Source: Salvator merianae (Eukaryota > Chordata > Lepidosauria > Squamata > Teiidae). From it: a DNA stretch of 64,000 bases. The DNA lies in contig QVOM02000042.1 of NCBI GenBank assembly GCA_003586115.2, positions 79,196,202 through 79,260,201 on the forward strand. Direction: 5' to 3'. Of this stretch, positions 34,426-46,529 are shown in pieces. The notes under the pieces were generated by a model. The model was given only the letters and a program-made list of their open reading frames with translations. It ran no database searches and was not told the origin of the DNA. The translations under genes were made by a program, and so were the position numbers. The stretch's first letter is position 1, and every line of letters starts with the position of its first letter.

Positions 34426-36283
34426 ATGTGTCTTAGCCTCCTTCTGTTTTTCTCGTTCATCTGGAGTGTTTATTTTTCAGGCGTTCCCCTTCTAGGCCTC
34501 TCTGCTTCTCCTGGCCTGCTGCTTTCTTGTGCCATTTCTTCACTCGATCAGTAGTGTGGTCCGAGCAGCTGCCCAATACCTTTGTCCACAGTTGACTAGT
34601 ACTATTCTGGCCCAGACCTGTCCCAAGATATTTTATTCCAAATTAGCTGTACTAAACGCTATCTGTTCTGGTCCAGGTATTGGTGTTCCCACACCTAATC
34701 CGGAACAAGGAAAACACCACAGCCCCAACTTCAAAGCTTATGCTAGCTTTGAAGATCACTTTCAAAACTTTGATACAAAAGTAGGCATGCTACCTTCAAA
34801 TATTGTTCTGTGCAGCCCCACCCTTGTGCACCAAATAATGATGTAAAAGTGATGGGTCCTGGGTCCAGCAAGGGTGGTTAGTGCCTTTAGTGGGGAAACA
34901 GTTATGTGCTAGGGTGCTTCTGCACTGCTGCCGATGTTGGTCTTGGAACAGACAGCATCCTCATCCTCGTGATGCAGCTGGAACCTGATGTGCTTGGTCT
35001 GGAACAGGCTGGAGCAGAATAGTCAATCCACTCCAAGCAAGGTGAGTGCAGATATGGCCTTAGAACTCTGAACCTCTTTTCTTAACCCCCTGATTTACTC
35101 TACATCTCTTTCCCTCTATCTGCCTCTCTTTCTAGGGGAAATTAAATGGAAGCGTCTTTGATGTTCCTGTGTGTATTTTTTGAACTTTACAACCACATGT
35201 CCCCTGAACAGTATACCCCCTTGTCTTTTATCAGTTCCACCTGCTTCCCTTTTTCCTTTTGTTCCCTTCACAGATTTATTTCTATGCTTCCTTTCCCCCC
35301 TTCCCTCCAACCTGTTTCTTTGGATGGTCCTCCTAAAGTCTTGCCCATCCCAAGGGTCAGTCAAGTAATACCACCATCCTTTTCCTAAGGATAAGTTTCT
35401 ATCTGTTTCAAAATCCAGAGATCCAAAAATCAAAACTCCCAAGCTTTCTAGAGATTTTAAAGAGACCAGATACTCACATCCTTTCCTGGTTTCCCCCCTT
35501 TTTTTACTCCATTTCCTTCCCCCCCCTTCCCTGAACCTTTTTCTTTGGGTTTGGACAGTGATTGTCTACCTGTAAAATCCCACCCTTCCTAAGCATCATC
35601 ATTCTCCATTTGCCAAACATAAGTTTCTGGCTTGTTTATTGTCTTTCTTCCCCCCCCCTCCCCCTCCCCGGCATCCACAGTTCCAAGCCATCAAATTTTC
35701 TACTGCTTATGACTTTTTTATTAGGACACTCATGTTCCTGACAGTCTCCTCTTGCTCCTCAGAAATTGCTGCACAGCCACAGGATACACAGCCCCTACTG
35801 CAGTCCATGCACCCTTAGAGCTCTTCATCCCACCTGTCCTGCAGGACTCCTTTTTGGGATTCCAGAGCAAATCAATGACACTGTGTGAGCAACTGTGTGT
35901 GGCAGAAACGCTTGTTAGGCCCCCAGTGCTACCCCTTTCCCCACATGCAGATGTAACCTAGGATTAGAGTAGTTCAACCACAGCAACCAGATCGTTCCGT
36001 TTAGTCTTCGGATGATATTGGAAAAATTCAGCAAATTGTTGTCATTTTTAAAAAATCCTCTGGCTTGATGGATTCATTTACTATCCAAATATTCACCCAA
36101 AGGTACCAGAGCAGGTGTCAATAAAGTCAGTAAAAACATCATATTTAAAATTATGTTCTACATAAAATAAGTGGAGCCAAGCATTGTGAATCCCCATTGC
36201 ATTTAAAGGGCTATTTCATCTGGTCTCCAAGATGAATTAATATGATTATTCATTTTTACAATTACATTTCCAAGGACAGGTAC

Positions 36284-36472
36284 CTGCAGTTCCCCAATGG
36301 TAGTGCTGTAAAATAGCATTTTCTTTTCCTGTCGTATCTTCAAGGGAGTAATTAGCATCTGGAGATTGGAAATGAAGGAGATTGACTCGGAGACATAGAT
36401 ATTAGTTAGAGCAGGATCACCTCCCATCAGGTGTCCTAACTTCCTGAGATATGATAAGTATGAACGTAGAAC
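36284..36472 (-). CDS. KEL: KEL exon 8
   Basis: The acceptor is GGTTTTGTTTTACAG and the donor is CTGCAG|GTACCT. The exon is 189 bp, 63 codons, phase 0. It contains LRKLGHLMGGDP (human LNQLGTLLGGDP) and FYSTTIGELQ, typical of the helical M13 N-domain. Confidence 0.93.
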
Positions 36473-38478
36473 CTGTAAAACAAAACCATTGCTAGAGATT
36501 CCGCCCTGGCAATAGGCATGACTTATGTGCATGCACAAAGAAAGAGTAGGAGGGAGGAAGGGAGGGAGGGAGGCATGTGATGTTTATTAGTGATAAATGT
36601 TATTTTTGACTGTAAGCTTCCCTGCCCAAGAAAATGTACAGAGCAATCATATGACACTGTTACATTTTACCAGGAAAAATGCCCTACATCTAAACCTAAA
36701 TAGCAAGGAAAGGATGAACAGGCGATGCTATCTGAGATGTAGCTAATAGAAATTAGAGATGAAAGCGCATAAGTGCTCCTGCATAGTGCACAGACCATAG
36801 GAAGCAGTGTGCACCTTAATTGTCCCCATGGGACAAATCAGGCAGAAACTGCATGGTGCCTTACAGCTGACACAGAACCTGCCGGGCTGAGTCAGAGAAA
36901 CAACTGCATGCCAGATGCAGCTGACTTCTGTCCCAGTGCTGTTGGGGGCAACTTCCAGCAAAAACAGGAGAAAGCACTTCAAGGCTGTTCTAGAAGGTGT
37001 CCCGGACTGCTGAGCGACTATGGGGTGGGACATCTGATGGTTGTCTTGCCTTCATGGAGACTAAACACCCAGAGTTCCTGGCCACGCATAGGGCACATGA
37101 CCCAAGTTCCAGGAACATTTCCAATTTATGGCTGGGAAGGCAGGCAAAGAATTTATCTCTATGCGTGGTATTCTGGAGGATGGACTACCTGCTGCTGTCA
37201 TGCAAACAGGCTATTCTCAGAAAAGCAGGGGATCTCAGGGACCAGTCCGCTGTGTGGAGACAGTGTTCTTGGTGGGCAGTTACTATGGGCCAAAAGCCCA
37301 GTGCAGAAGTTCTCCTAGAGTTCTTGGCCATGTATAGATCCATGGACCAAGTTCCAGTTCCATTTCTAGTTCCTGGCTGGGGAGACCAGCTAAAGAATTT
37401 GTCTTTGAATGTGGCATTCTATGAACAAAAATGTTCCAGAAGATGAAGACAGAGCTCTGGTCATTGGACTTAGATCCTCTGGCTTCCATGACGGTTCCTG
37501 CAGTTATGGGCTTCATCCAGTCCTAAACAGGGTTTCATCTGGGTGGAACCTAAGTTTCTTGCTTTATACACCTCACTATACCCACAAATCGCTAGTGTTT
37601 CAGCAAAAGTAAAGAAATACACCAAGTCAGTATAATTTCTGTTTGTTTCTGTTAATTCTGTTTTTGACTTATAAAGGCAACGTAGGCATGCCAGGGGCAG
37701 GAGGACTATCTTGATTTTGTGACAGTCTGCTAATCACATATGGCCTGCTGCCCTGGCTGTCAAGACCACTGCTAGAGAATCACCCCTGGCAATCTTGATA
37801 GTCAGATCACTGTGACAGAATTCCTGGTAATGGTCTAAACAGCTGGGGGCTGCCCCTGTCTGTCAGGATTGTTGCCAGGGAATCTCCAGCTTCAATCTAA
37901 ATGAGCAGCAGAGAGGTCACTGAATACAGGAAGTGGCCCTTTTGTCCATTTCTCATGTTCAGCGACTCTAATGGCCATCAAGGAAGGCACCAAAGAAGTA
38001 AGCCCCCTCAAGTGGTGACGCTGGGCCAGAGAAACGGCTCCGTTCAAGAGCTATACGGGCACTTATGGTGGCTTGTTGAGGGGAAGAGGGCAGCATCCAT
38101 GCAGACACTGAACGCTTCCTGCACACTTAATGTGTCACAAGGGGGCAGGGTCATGTGGACCATGGCTCCTCATAGCTTATTCACAAAACCATAAAGTTAT
38201 GAACTGAACAGTACTAAAGCTGCTTACTTTGGCCTGTTCCCCAGTTGGAGCTGCTCTGGGGCTATTTCTCTACTTCCAGGCTACAACCCAGAAACAAAAG
38301 GTTAATCTGAATATATCATCTGATTTCTGATTATTTTTGTGAATAACTTGTTCTAAGAAATGGCCAGCATTTTCTTCAGCTTGTCAAGACCATGCAAAAA
38401 ATAAAGAAAAGCTGGTGGTATGAAAAGTCCGCTTAGAACCAACGAATCAACTGTTTCACATAGGGCTTGATAGCTTAC
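36473..38478. other. KEL intron 7: GGGA repeat and tandem duplication
   Basis: A GGGA-type simple repeat is at 36549-36573 and a diverged two-unit tandem duplication at about 37060-37435. No mobile element or exon recognised elsewhere. Confidence 0.55.
37060..37435 (+). repeat. Diverged tandem duplication, about 245-bp period
   Basis: A segment around 37070-37170 (GAGTTCCTGGCCACGCATAG, GACCCAAGTTCCAGGAAC, AAAGAATTTATCTCTATG) recurs around 37315-37425 (GAGTTCTTGGCCATGTATAG, GACCAAGTTCCAG, AAAGAATTTGTCTTTGAATG). Confidence 0.7.
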
Positions 38479-38544
38479 CTCAGGATAAGCTGGTGATTTC
38501 TTGAAGGCATTATCAGGTGGCAAGTCAAACTCTGGATGGTCAAT
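38479..38544 (-). CDS. KEL: KEL exon 7
   Basis: The acceptor is TTCCTTTCTCAG and the donor is CCTGAG|GTAAGC. The exon is 66 bp, 22 codons, phase 0. It begins IDHPEFDLP, near-identical to IDQPEFDVP in human Kell. It is too short to appear as a free-standing reading frame with its own Met. Confidence 0.92.
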
Positions 38545-40113
38545 CTGAGAAAGGAATGGATAAAACTATTAAATCTGAGTGGACAAAACAGATTAGTGCA
38601 GTTGCTCGGTGATGGGTGCAGAGATTCCTATGGCCAAACAAGGAATGAAACTTTAAACACTCTGTGGTCATCAATCCTATGGAGAACACAGTATTCACAA
38701 ATGGAAGGCTGTTTTGATCCTGCAGTGTTATTTCATGCTGTTCTTTTCTATTGCATGTGTATTCATGGTTGTTTAATGTGAGAATTTTAAATGCATTCCC
38801 CCCTGCAAATTCCTATCCTTGTTGTGAGGAAGGACTCTGCTTGACATATGTTGGCACATTGGCACTGGCAGTGGAATGTAGGTAGCTGAACTCCTATGAA
38901 TCAATTTGCTATCAAGTAAAAAATGCCTTCCAGTAAACCTTTGACCCAATCTTTGTTTGTCACAATTATTTTTCTCATTTAATTTTGCATCTGAACTTTG
39001 CTCTACCTCCTTGTCTTCCCCATCTCACAGCTTCTTTATCCATCAACCTGCCTTTATGCTTCCTGCTTCCCTTCATCCTTTTCTTCCTGTGGGTGGACTT
39101 TTTATTTCTTATGTCCTGTAGGTATGAGATTTACTCTTCCCCTAAACTGATCCTCTTGTGCTACATTTAGGGAACTGCATAAGAGCAGAAACTCAGAGAC
39201 ACACCCAGTGGCATCTGCCCCAGTACTCATCCTGAATACTGGTCCAAATTGTTCTAAGCTTTGCCACTCAAACTGAACAATCTTAACATTTGTCACTGGT
39301 GATAGGAACACAAACAAGTGTCATTTCAGGCTGTGCCTCTGCTATCACAGTAGCAGGCATCTGGGGGCAGGTAGATCTGCCAAAGCATCCTCCCCACAGT
39401 GATGCCAGGTGCTTTCCTGGCCCCATATGACACTGGAGCTTCACAGGGAAGGAGGCACTTGTCCACTTAGCAGTTCCACATGCTCTTGCGTCCAGCCCTG
39501 GTGAGCATCTGATGCCACCAAAAATGGAGACAAGCTGCCCCAGATGGGCTGTGGAAGTATACAAAGATGAAAATGGAATCCAATAGTCTTTTCTCACAAT
39601 GGCCAAATAGAAGCTTGTGAGAAACTGAAGCACAGGATGAGAACAATTTACCATGCTACTCTCTCACAGCCCCATGAATCTTATCTTTACAACCTCTCAC
39701 AGTAGTGTACAGCTAACATTACTGGTAATGGTCACTGATGGACCTTTTCTCCACTAATTTGTCCAGTCCTCTTCTAACCCAGATTCATAATCATCACCAA
39801 ATCTTGATTAGTGAATCCCATAATTTAACTACAGTTATGTCTCCACTTACCAGTCTGGGTGTCACATCTCCCCTTTTGGTGTCATAGTGTGCCCACTGAG
39901 GAGTGTGATGCACTCCCAAGATGCCCAGGGTGAAGGGGATGAAATAATGCTCTACTCAAGAGCACCTTATCACCCTCTTCATCACCCTCTTCATCAGGTA
40001 TCTCTGTACATCAAAAATGGAAATGGAGAAATGCCCAGTAATACAATAGAGTAGGTGCTTTTGCCATGGCACCCCCTCGGGTGCTTTCCATACCATGTAT
40101 GGAGACACAGATT

Positions 40114-40796
40114 GGGCCTGTTTGCACTTAGAAAATGGAACGTTCCAGGATGGTTGCTAATATGGAGCATTCACACCTGCAAACAGCCCCAGATTTGAAA
40201 ACTACTGAAACCCACCTGATGCTCACCTGAATCTGAATAGCGCTGGTCAAGAAAATTGTAGTCTGGAAGCTGACTTATGTGATCAGGTGCAGATCAGGAA
40301 AGGTGTATTCACAGCACTTCCTGGTGTGAAATGGCAGTGGGGCAGGGACTACAGGGCTGCGCAGGTGCTGTCAGACAGTTCGGACCCAGGTTTAGACTTT
40401 GGGCACCGGACCCTGGCAGCCACTTCAGTCCCAAGTCTGGACCCAGTTCCTCTAAGTTCTGACCCAGCTCCTCTAAGGCCCTTTCTGCACTTGGCCTTAT
40501 ACCAGATTATATCCTGGAACAGGGACCTGCCATCTGCATGCTAGTAGGAACTATGACAGGCCCCATGCAGGGCTTGCTGTAAACTTCACTAGTGTGTGGA
40601 TAGCAGGTCCCTGTTCTGGGATATGATCCAGAATAAAGCCAAGTGCAGAAAGGGCCTAAGTCCAGACCCAGCTACCTGGTCAGCTTGGAAACTGTTTCAG
40701 TGCTGACATGTACAAATACTCCTCACCGTACATGATCCTGGCCGGCCTGAACCCTGCTAATTAGAATGTTATACTGTCCTAAGGGCGAACAGGCCC
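40114..40796. mobile_element. H2 family DNA element, subfamily a, with nested H1
   Basis: The left end GGGCCTGTTTGCACTTAG and right end AAGGGCGAACAGGCCC are inverted. ATT flanks both ends (40111-40113, 40797-40799). A complete 180-bp H1 MITE sits inside at 40477-40656, so H1 moved after this H2. Confidence 0.85.
40477..40656. mobile_element. 180-bp MITE, family H1, nested in H2
   Basis: GGCCCTTTCTGCACTTGGCC is inverted at the other end; TAA occurs on both sides (40474-40476, 40657-40659). The length is exactly that of the 697-876 copy. Confidence 0.85.
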
Positions 40797-41031
40797 ATTA
40801 TGTGCTCTGTGAAGATATACTTAATTTTATCATTATAATTGCAAATCAGATACACAAAAGAGTGGTATATACACACATATATATCAATAAGATTTACAAG
40901 ATATATATAGGACATATCAATAAGCTTTAAACAATCAAGTTCACTTAATCTAGACAGACCTAAAGTTATTCATTTCCAAAGTTGACAAGGCCTATACTAG
41001 AATGGTATGGTAGTGCATGGAGAGAAACAAG

Positions 41032-41211
41032 GGCCCTTTCTGCACTTGGCCTTATTCCAGATTATATCTCAGAATAGGGACCTGCCATCTGCATGCTAGT
41101 GCAGACTATGGTAGACCCTGGGCAAGACCTTTCACAGTTTGCACTAGCATGCGGATGGCAGGTCCCTATTCTGGGATATAATCCACAATAATGCCAAGTG
41201 CAGTAAGGGCC
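41032..41211. mobile_element. 180-bp MITE, family H1
   Basis: GGCCCTTTCTGCACTTGGCC and AAGTGCAGTAAGGGCC are inverted. Again 180 bp. AAG lies on both sides instead of TAA. Confidence 0.8.
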
Positions 41212-41305
41212 AAGATGACTGTGTCACCTTTCCATGTGCTGCTGCTATCCATAAGTAGTTACGTCAGTGGCAGAAGAGGAGAGAGATGAGAAGAAATAAC
41301 ATCTT

Positions 41306-41749
41306 TGGGTGTTTTCGCATTTACCATCTTAGACACTGTCCACACTGCGTGGCCCTAGTACTTACCTGAAGCAGGCTACCACCATTTGCAGTGCAAATGC
41401 TGGTAGTCTTGCCTGATGCTTACCATGGCAGCTGCCAGGAAGCATCTGGCCGCTGCCATGGTGACTGCCAGTGCCGCATAGTGCATAGGCATGCACAGGC
41501 ATAATCGGGCGATCGTGTAGGCCTGGCCAGCATGCGCAGTGTGGTGGCCAAGGTAAGCGCGGATGCACATTACCAGGAGCTGACTATCACTTCCGGGTAA
41601 AGTTGTGGAGCACAAATTTGTGTTCCACAGCTAGGAGCGATTAGGAGCAGCATTATGGCTACTCCCGGCTGCTCAGGCCTCTGCAAAGTGCAAAAGCCCT
41701 TTGCCAGCAAGCATCCTTGATTCTTGCTAGCATAAGTGCAAACAGGCCT
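41306..41749. mobile_element. H2 family DNA element, subfamily c
   Basis: The left GGGTGTTTTCGCATTTACC and right AAGTGCAAACAGGCC ends are related to family H2. Interior CCTGATGCTTACCATGGCAG is shared with 26772. Confidence 0.65.
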
Positions 41750-42529
41750 TCAATCTATCTTCTCCTCCTTAAGTGCCTTTTTTCAAGGAAAAACAGAAGA
41801 GTAAGGGATTGGCAGCAGGTGGCAGCATCACTCTACATTTTCCCCTCACACAGAATGAGTGGGGAGGCAATCTTGGGCAGCAGTTCCTCCCTCTCAGGGT
41901 AGCCCAAGGCGTGTCACTGGAGAAGTAGCTCTGTGTTGGCTCCATGTTGGTGTAACATCTGTGTGGTATAACGTCCCCCTGCTGTGTTACAGCACATGTT
42001 GCAGAGGCTGCATCTGGCCAGTTAGGGCAGAAATGGGGCAAGGTACCACAGAGGACACCGGTGACTGTCAGCTTGATCCTGACCTACCTTCAGAACCAAG
42101 GAATGAAAGTCCCCCAGCCTCTAATGTTGCAGGCCAGGGATGTCTCTTTGCAGCTCTGGAAATGGCCTTGAAAGGCAGCTATCTTCCAGATCTCAGCAAA
42201 ATTTCACCAGATTCTGAAACAGGGCTAGGCTACTCTTGCTAGTGCTGCCTGATCACACACCAGCAACAGGATTGAAACTTATCCCAGGAATGCAAGGGAA
42301 ACCCTTTACAGTTCTTTCTTGCTTGAGTGCACCTAGGTCCTGTGCAGCCATGGACAGTCTAGACACACCCGGCATGACCCAAGGAGATTATGTGGATGTT
42401 GCCAGTCTTTCTAACAAAGGTTGATTGCCTTTTCTTCAAGCATCCATGGATAGGTTCAAATCTTTGGCATATAGACCAAAACACATTAACATCCTTAAAT
42501 AATTATTGTAATGACTCCATGGCCCCCGT

Positions 42530-42733
42530 AACACCTGTGTTTTAATCCAGCTTCAGTCCACTTTTGGACTGAAAGAACACATCAGCAAAGAGACTGATCA
42601 TTTTCTTTCCACACTATCTAACCCAAAAGCGGATTTTCTGCATTACACAATGCTGAAAGAAAACATCTTATTACTTCACTGATGTGTTCTCTCAGTCTGA
42701 AAGTGGACCGAAGCTGGATTGAAATTTAGGTGT
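42530..42733. mobile_element. Foldback DNA element with about 65-bp inverted arms
   Basis: The left arm (AATCCAGCTTCAGTCCACTT, then GAACACATCAG) is inverted in the right arm (CTGATGTGTTCTCTCAG, then GACCGAAGCTGGATT). The arms cover most of the element with a spacer of about 70 bp. Non-coding. Confidence 0.7.
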
Positions 42734-42859
42734 GACTGGGCCCCATGTTGATCATTTTCTGAATATTAGCTTCGAGGGGCTAATAAGTGCACAGGTCCAT
42801 TCCATATTGATAAGCATATTCTCTTCCATATGGCATCTCCAACATAAGAGGATCTGCAA

Positions 42860-43070
42860 GTATATATTTATTTATGGCATTTAAATTGCAATCTCCACCC
42901 TGAGCTCTTATGGTGGACTACAACAATTAAAATACGTAAAAACACAATTAATAATGCAGTACACAGAGAAGGAGAACTGCATCTTTAGCCAAAGACACGA
43001 GTGATAAGATGTGTCTTCACAAAGCTCCTGAATATATAGAGCGAGGGTGCTTGACACTTCCCAGAAAACA
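42860..43070 (-). mobile_element. L2-like LINE 3' tail
   Basis: On the minus strand the sequence ends in CATAAATAAATATATAC after TCAGGGTGGAGATTGC, an L2/CR1-type tail with ATAA repeat. Confidence 0.5.
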
Positions 43071-43446
43071 GGGACATGCCTCAGAACCCCCTCTTTTAAA
43101 ATTTATTTCAGGAGTCCAATTATGTTTGAATGAAAACTTTTGCCCAATTAATCTTGTTTTATGATGCAGGAAATAACCTCTTTTAAAACTTTTCTCTTGT
43201 TTGATAATATGGAATATTCTAACTCATTACATAACAGCGGATAATAACTTTAATAATATTCTTCATTTTATATACTTTTTAAAATGGTGGAGTGTTAACT
43301 TTGCCAATGGCACATTCCAATATTATTTATATATCAAGGATTTTAGAAGCGGACAAGGTATCTGGGCCAAACAGCAAAATCAAAAGGTAATTAAGTTGAA
43401 AAATGTTGTTCTAGCAAACTAAGGTAGTTTAAATTCAAGCTGCAAT

Positions 43447-44054
43447 GGGCCTTTTCGCACTGTAGCAGTAGACCGTTCCAGTCCACTTGCTAGAACGGAG
43501 CATTTGCACTGCCGCGGGCGCGCGCCTCACCCGATCCGAACCACTCCGAACCCAGTTCGAACCCGAAGCTGGATAAGGCAAGACAACAAAAAGATGTCTT
43601 CATCCCGACCTGCGTGATGGAGCGAAGATCAGGCACGGTGCTTTTGCACTGTTTGCCTCGGCGTCGGGCGTGGCTGGCGCGGCTACGCATGCGCGGTCCG
43701 CTGCTTCGCATCTGGGGTGCGAAGTTTCCGTACCCCGCTCCGCTGCTTCGTAACCGGGTACGATACTTCGTACCCGGGATAGCCCTTTCGGCTTGGCAAC
43801 CGAGCTGCCGTTACGAAGCCGGCTCCGTAATCAGCCCTCTGGGTACGAAGTGGGTGCGTAGGTGCGAAGTGGGTACGAAGCGGGTGCGAAGTGGGTACCG
43901 AACTAGCGGCTACCATTCGCACTGTTCCCTCTGCTAGTCAGCTTCGGATTCGTTCCTCTGGCCGGGAGTGCGAATGGCACCGAGCGTTCCCCAACCCCTC
44001 CGGTTCGAAGCCGACTACTGGGAACGGTCTACCGAGCTCAGTGCAAAAAGGCCC
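43447..44054. mobile_element. H2 family DNA element, subfamily b, CpG-rich
   Basis: The left GGGCCTTTTCGCACTGTAGC and right AGTGCAAAAAGGCCC ends are inverted. The interior CACTGCCGCGGGCGCGCGCC and repeated GGGTACGAAG/GGGTGCGAAG words are shared with 55680-56262. Dense CpG. Confidence 0.8.
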
Positions 44055-44210
44055 AAGGTCTCAAATATTTTAAAGCAATAATTAGCAAGAATCTGGTTTA
44101 AAGCATTAATATCTTGAACAACCTTTTTTTTTTCCCAAACGAAAGGGTTGCCAGCTATTTTTAAATGGGGATTTTCAGTTTGTAAGTGTAGTGTACAAGT
44201 AAGAATCTAA

Positions 44211-44525
44211 GGCCGTTTTTGAATTTACAATAGTGGAACGGTCCACTTAGCATGGTTCAGGCCCGTCAGCATTGGGAACAGTAAGAACCGTTTGCACCTG
44301 TCAGCACTAGAATGCTCTGCAAACAGACCAGCTCTGGAAGCAGTGTGACACTAGTGTGGTTGTCGTGTCCGGAACAGCTGCCAGGGTCTGGACCCCAGAC
44401 TGAGCGCCACAGTTCGAACCCAGCGACGGTTAGTTTCGTACTGTCGGACGGCACATGCATGGCTGCACCGTCCTCACCCCATCGTCGCTCCTGGAATGTT
44501 CCATTTCCTAAATGTGAACAGGCCC
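44211..44525. mobile_element. H2 family DNA element, subfamily a
   Basis: GGCCGTTTTTGAATTTAC and AAATGTGAACAGGCC are the ends. TAA flanks both sides (44208-44210, 44526-44528). At about 315 bp it is the shortest well-bounded H2 copy. Confidence 0.75.
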
Positions 44526-45301
44526 TAACTTCCATCCACAACTTAAAAGCTGTATAATCACTAGCATCCAGGGTCCAAGGGTGCCCTGGAAAGCCTGAGA
44601 GGAGAGTTGTTGCTCTTCTTTTAAATGTGTATTACACTGGAAATTGCTCTTTGAGAAGATTCATACAGCAGTGGACTGGAGTGCTGGAAGGGCTGGAGAG
44701 CCTGCTCTAGTTCTGAAGGTAGCTGGCATCCTGTTCGCATGGCTACATCCAACAAATGGCAGTTCAGCCCATCCCTAGCTTCAGCATTTCTGCCCAACCC
44801 AATTTTGAAAGGTGCAGGATGGGGCCCTGGAAGTTGGACATTCCCTGTATCTTTCAAAATAGAACCAGGCAGAGAAGTAAGCACTACAGATCGTGTGCGC
44901 AGCAGTGGAGGATGGTAAAAAGTGCTACCAGAGTGCTTTTTTATGCTCTGAGTGAAAAGCACCAGTGTCAGTACCTTCCACCCCTCTGAGCAGAATTGTG
45001 GCCCAATAGGTATGGGATTTTGTGATCTCCATGTCCTTTGGATTCCTCATGGTACCCAAACTGCCACTGCATCCTATTGCATTTAATACAGAGAGTGCAT
45101 AGTTGAATGGAGCTACATAATTGGCCCTTAAAGCAGTAGTAGGATGCTTATCTTTATTTCACAAGTACGATTAGAGTCCCAATGCTTGCATGTATCAATA
45201 GATACATAGGAAGCCAACAGATTTAATCCAGTTAATAGAACAGCCTGAAGATTAACAAAAACTTTTGAATAGCATCAATAACTAGAAACAGAGAAAACAA
45301 G

Positions 45302-45411
45302 AGACCCTTTCTGTACTGGGCCTTATTCAGGATTATATCCTGGAATAGGGGCCAGCCATCCACATGCTGGTGTAGACTATGGCAGGTCCTAGGCAGTGCA
45401 GAAAAGGCCAG
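45302..45411. mobile_element. Internally deleted H1 MITE
   Basis: The left half is intact (ACCCTTTCTGTACTGGGCCT) and joins directly to AGTGCAGAAAAGGCC at the right end, skipping most of the right arm. Confidence 0.6.
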
Positions 45412-45802
45412 AATTACATATAAAGTATCATACATCATCTGCCATTAATACTACTTTAAACTATGGGCCTTTCTGCATTTAACTGAGATCCAGAACAGAG
45501 GGTTAAGAAGTCCACTCCAGGGCTCACACATTAGTGCACATCAGAGGCCTTTCCCACTACTAGTATGCTCTGTCTGGACAGGATGGCGCATAATCCAAAG
45601 CAAAAGTCCCCTGATCTGGATTATTGATCATCCTCGATTTACATGGAAGGTACATATCATGTACAAATTTATTAATTTCTACTTCTTCATAGTTATATCT
45701 GCACTTATATCTGACAATTATATTTATTACAGACAATTTATTGAACCTAATTCATTATGTAGTTTATCTTGTGTAATCCAAATACTGGAAAGGAGACTGT
45801 GG

Positions 45803-46512
45803 CTGCATCCACACACAGTTTAGAAAAAACAAAAGTGGCTCAAAAGCACTTTAGGAATGGAAGCTTTTGAATGCTAGTTGCTTCATACACATTTAAGGTC
45901 AGAAAGTGCAGTTCCAAGATGCATTCCCTGCGCGTTTTCGCACTTGCCAGAGCAGAACATACTAATTAGCAGGGTTCAGGCCAGCCAGGATCAGGTACAC
46001 TGATCAGCATTTGCACTTGTCAGCAATGGAAACGTTTGCGAGCTGACCAGCAGAGGGAGCAGTGTAAATGGAAATGCATTAGTCAAGGAGCTATTTCTGA
46101 AGCCATATAGCTATTTTCAAAGCCGTATAGCTATTTTCAAAGCCGTAAAGATGTTACCGAAGCCGTAAAGATGTTTCTGAAGCTGGCTCCTCCCCGCTGC
46201 CATTTCAACCCAGAAGTAGTGCGAACGCAGCTCCCCTGATCTACACCTGATCATGCAAGTCAGATTCCAGACTGCAGTTTACTTCACCAGCCTTACTCAG
46301 CTTCAGTTGAGCATCAGGTGGGCTTAGGTGAGCTTCAAAACTGCTGACTCTGCAGGTGTGAATGCACCTGACTAGGGAGTGGACAGGAACGTTCCTCTCG
46401 CAAAGTGTGAACAGGGCCCGTGATCTTTAATGTGGAATAGAGATGGGATGGGAACACTAGCATCCATATGCTATCACCTCCAGGCCACTTTTGAGCTGCT
46501 TTTTTAGCCTAT
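45803..46512. mobile_element. Family D MITE with H2 inserted in it
   Basis: GGCTGCATCCACACACAG begins the left part; the right part from about 46420 has ATAGAGATGGGATGGGAACA and GGCCACTTTTGAGCTGC, as in the 13319 copy. Between them lies an H2 element (45930-46419). Confidence 0.65.
45930..46419. mobile_element. H2 family DNA element, subfamily a, nested in D
   Basis: The left GCGCGTTTTCGCACTTGCC and right AAAGTGTGAACAGGGCCC ends are inverted. A short tandem of TATTTTCAAAGCCGTA lies at 46085-46175. Confidence 0.7.
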
Positions 46513-46529
46513 ATCGCTGCTGCTGTCAT

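Larger units (their letters stand above)
30050..36283. other. KEL intron 8: mariner MITE, low-complexity tracts, H2 copy
   Basis: It contains a TA-flanked MITE, a purine tract (31672-31760), CT-rich tracts at 32185-32215 and 35095-35660, an AC/GA microsatellite and an H2 copy. An AATAAA with downstream U-rich DNA near 32384 might belong to an LTR, but I could not define ends. No exon seen. Confidence 0.5.

Noticed and set aside
43447..44054. CpG island or promoter, with long open frames on both strands
   Set aside because: It has inverted ends and shares its interior with 55680-56262; the CpG content belongs to a mobile element and the frames are not protein-like.
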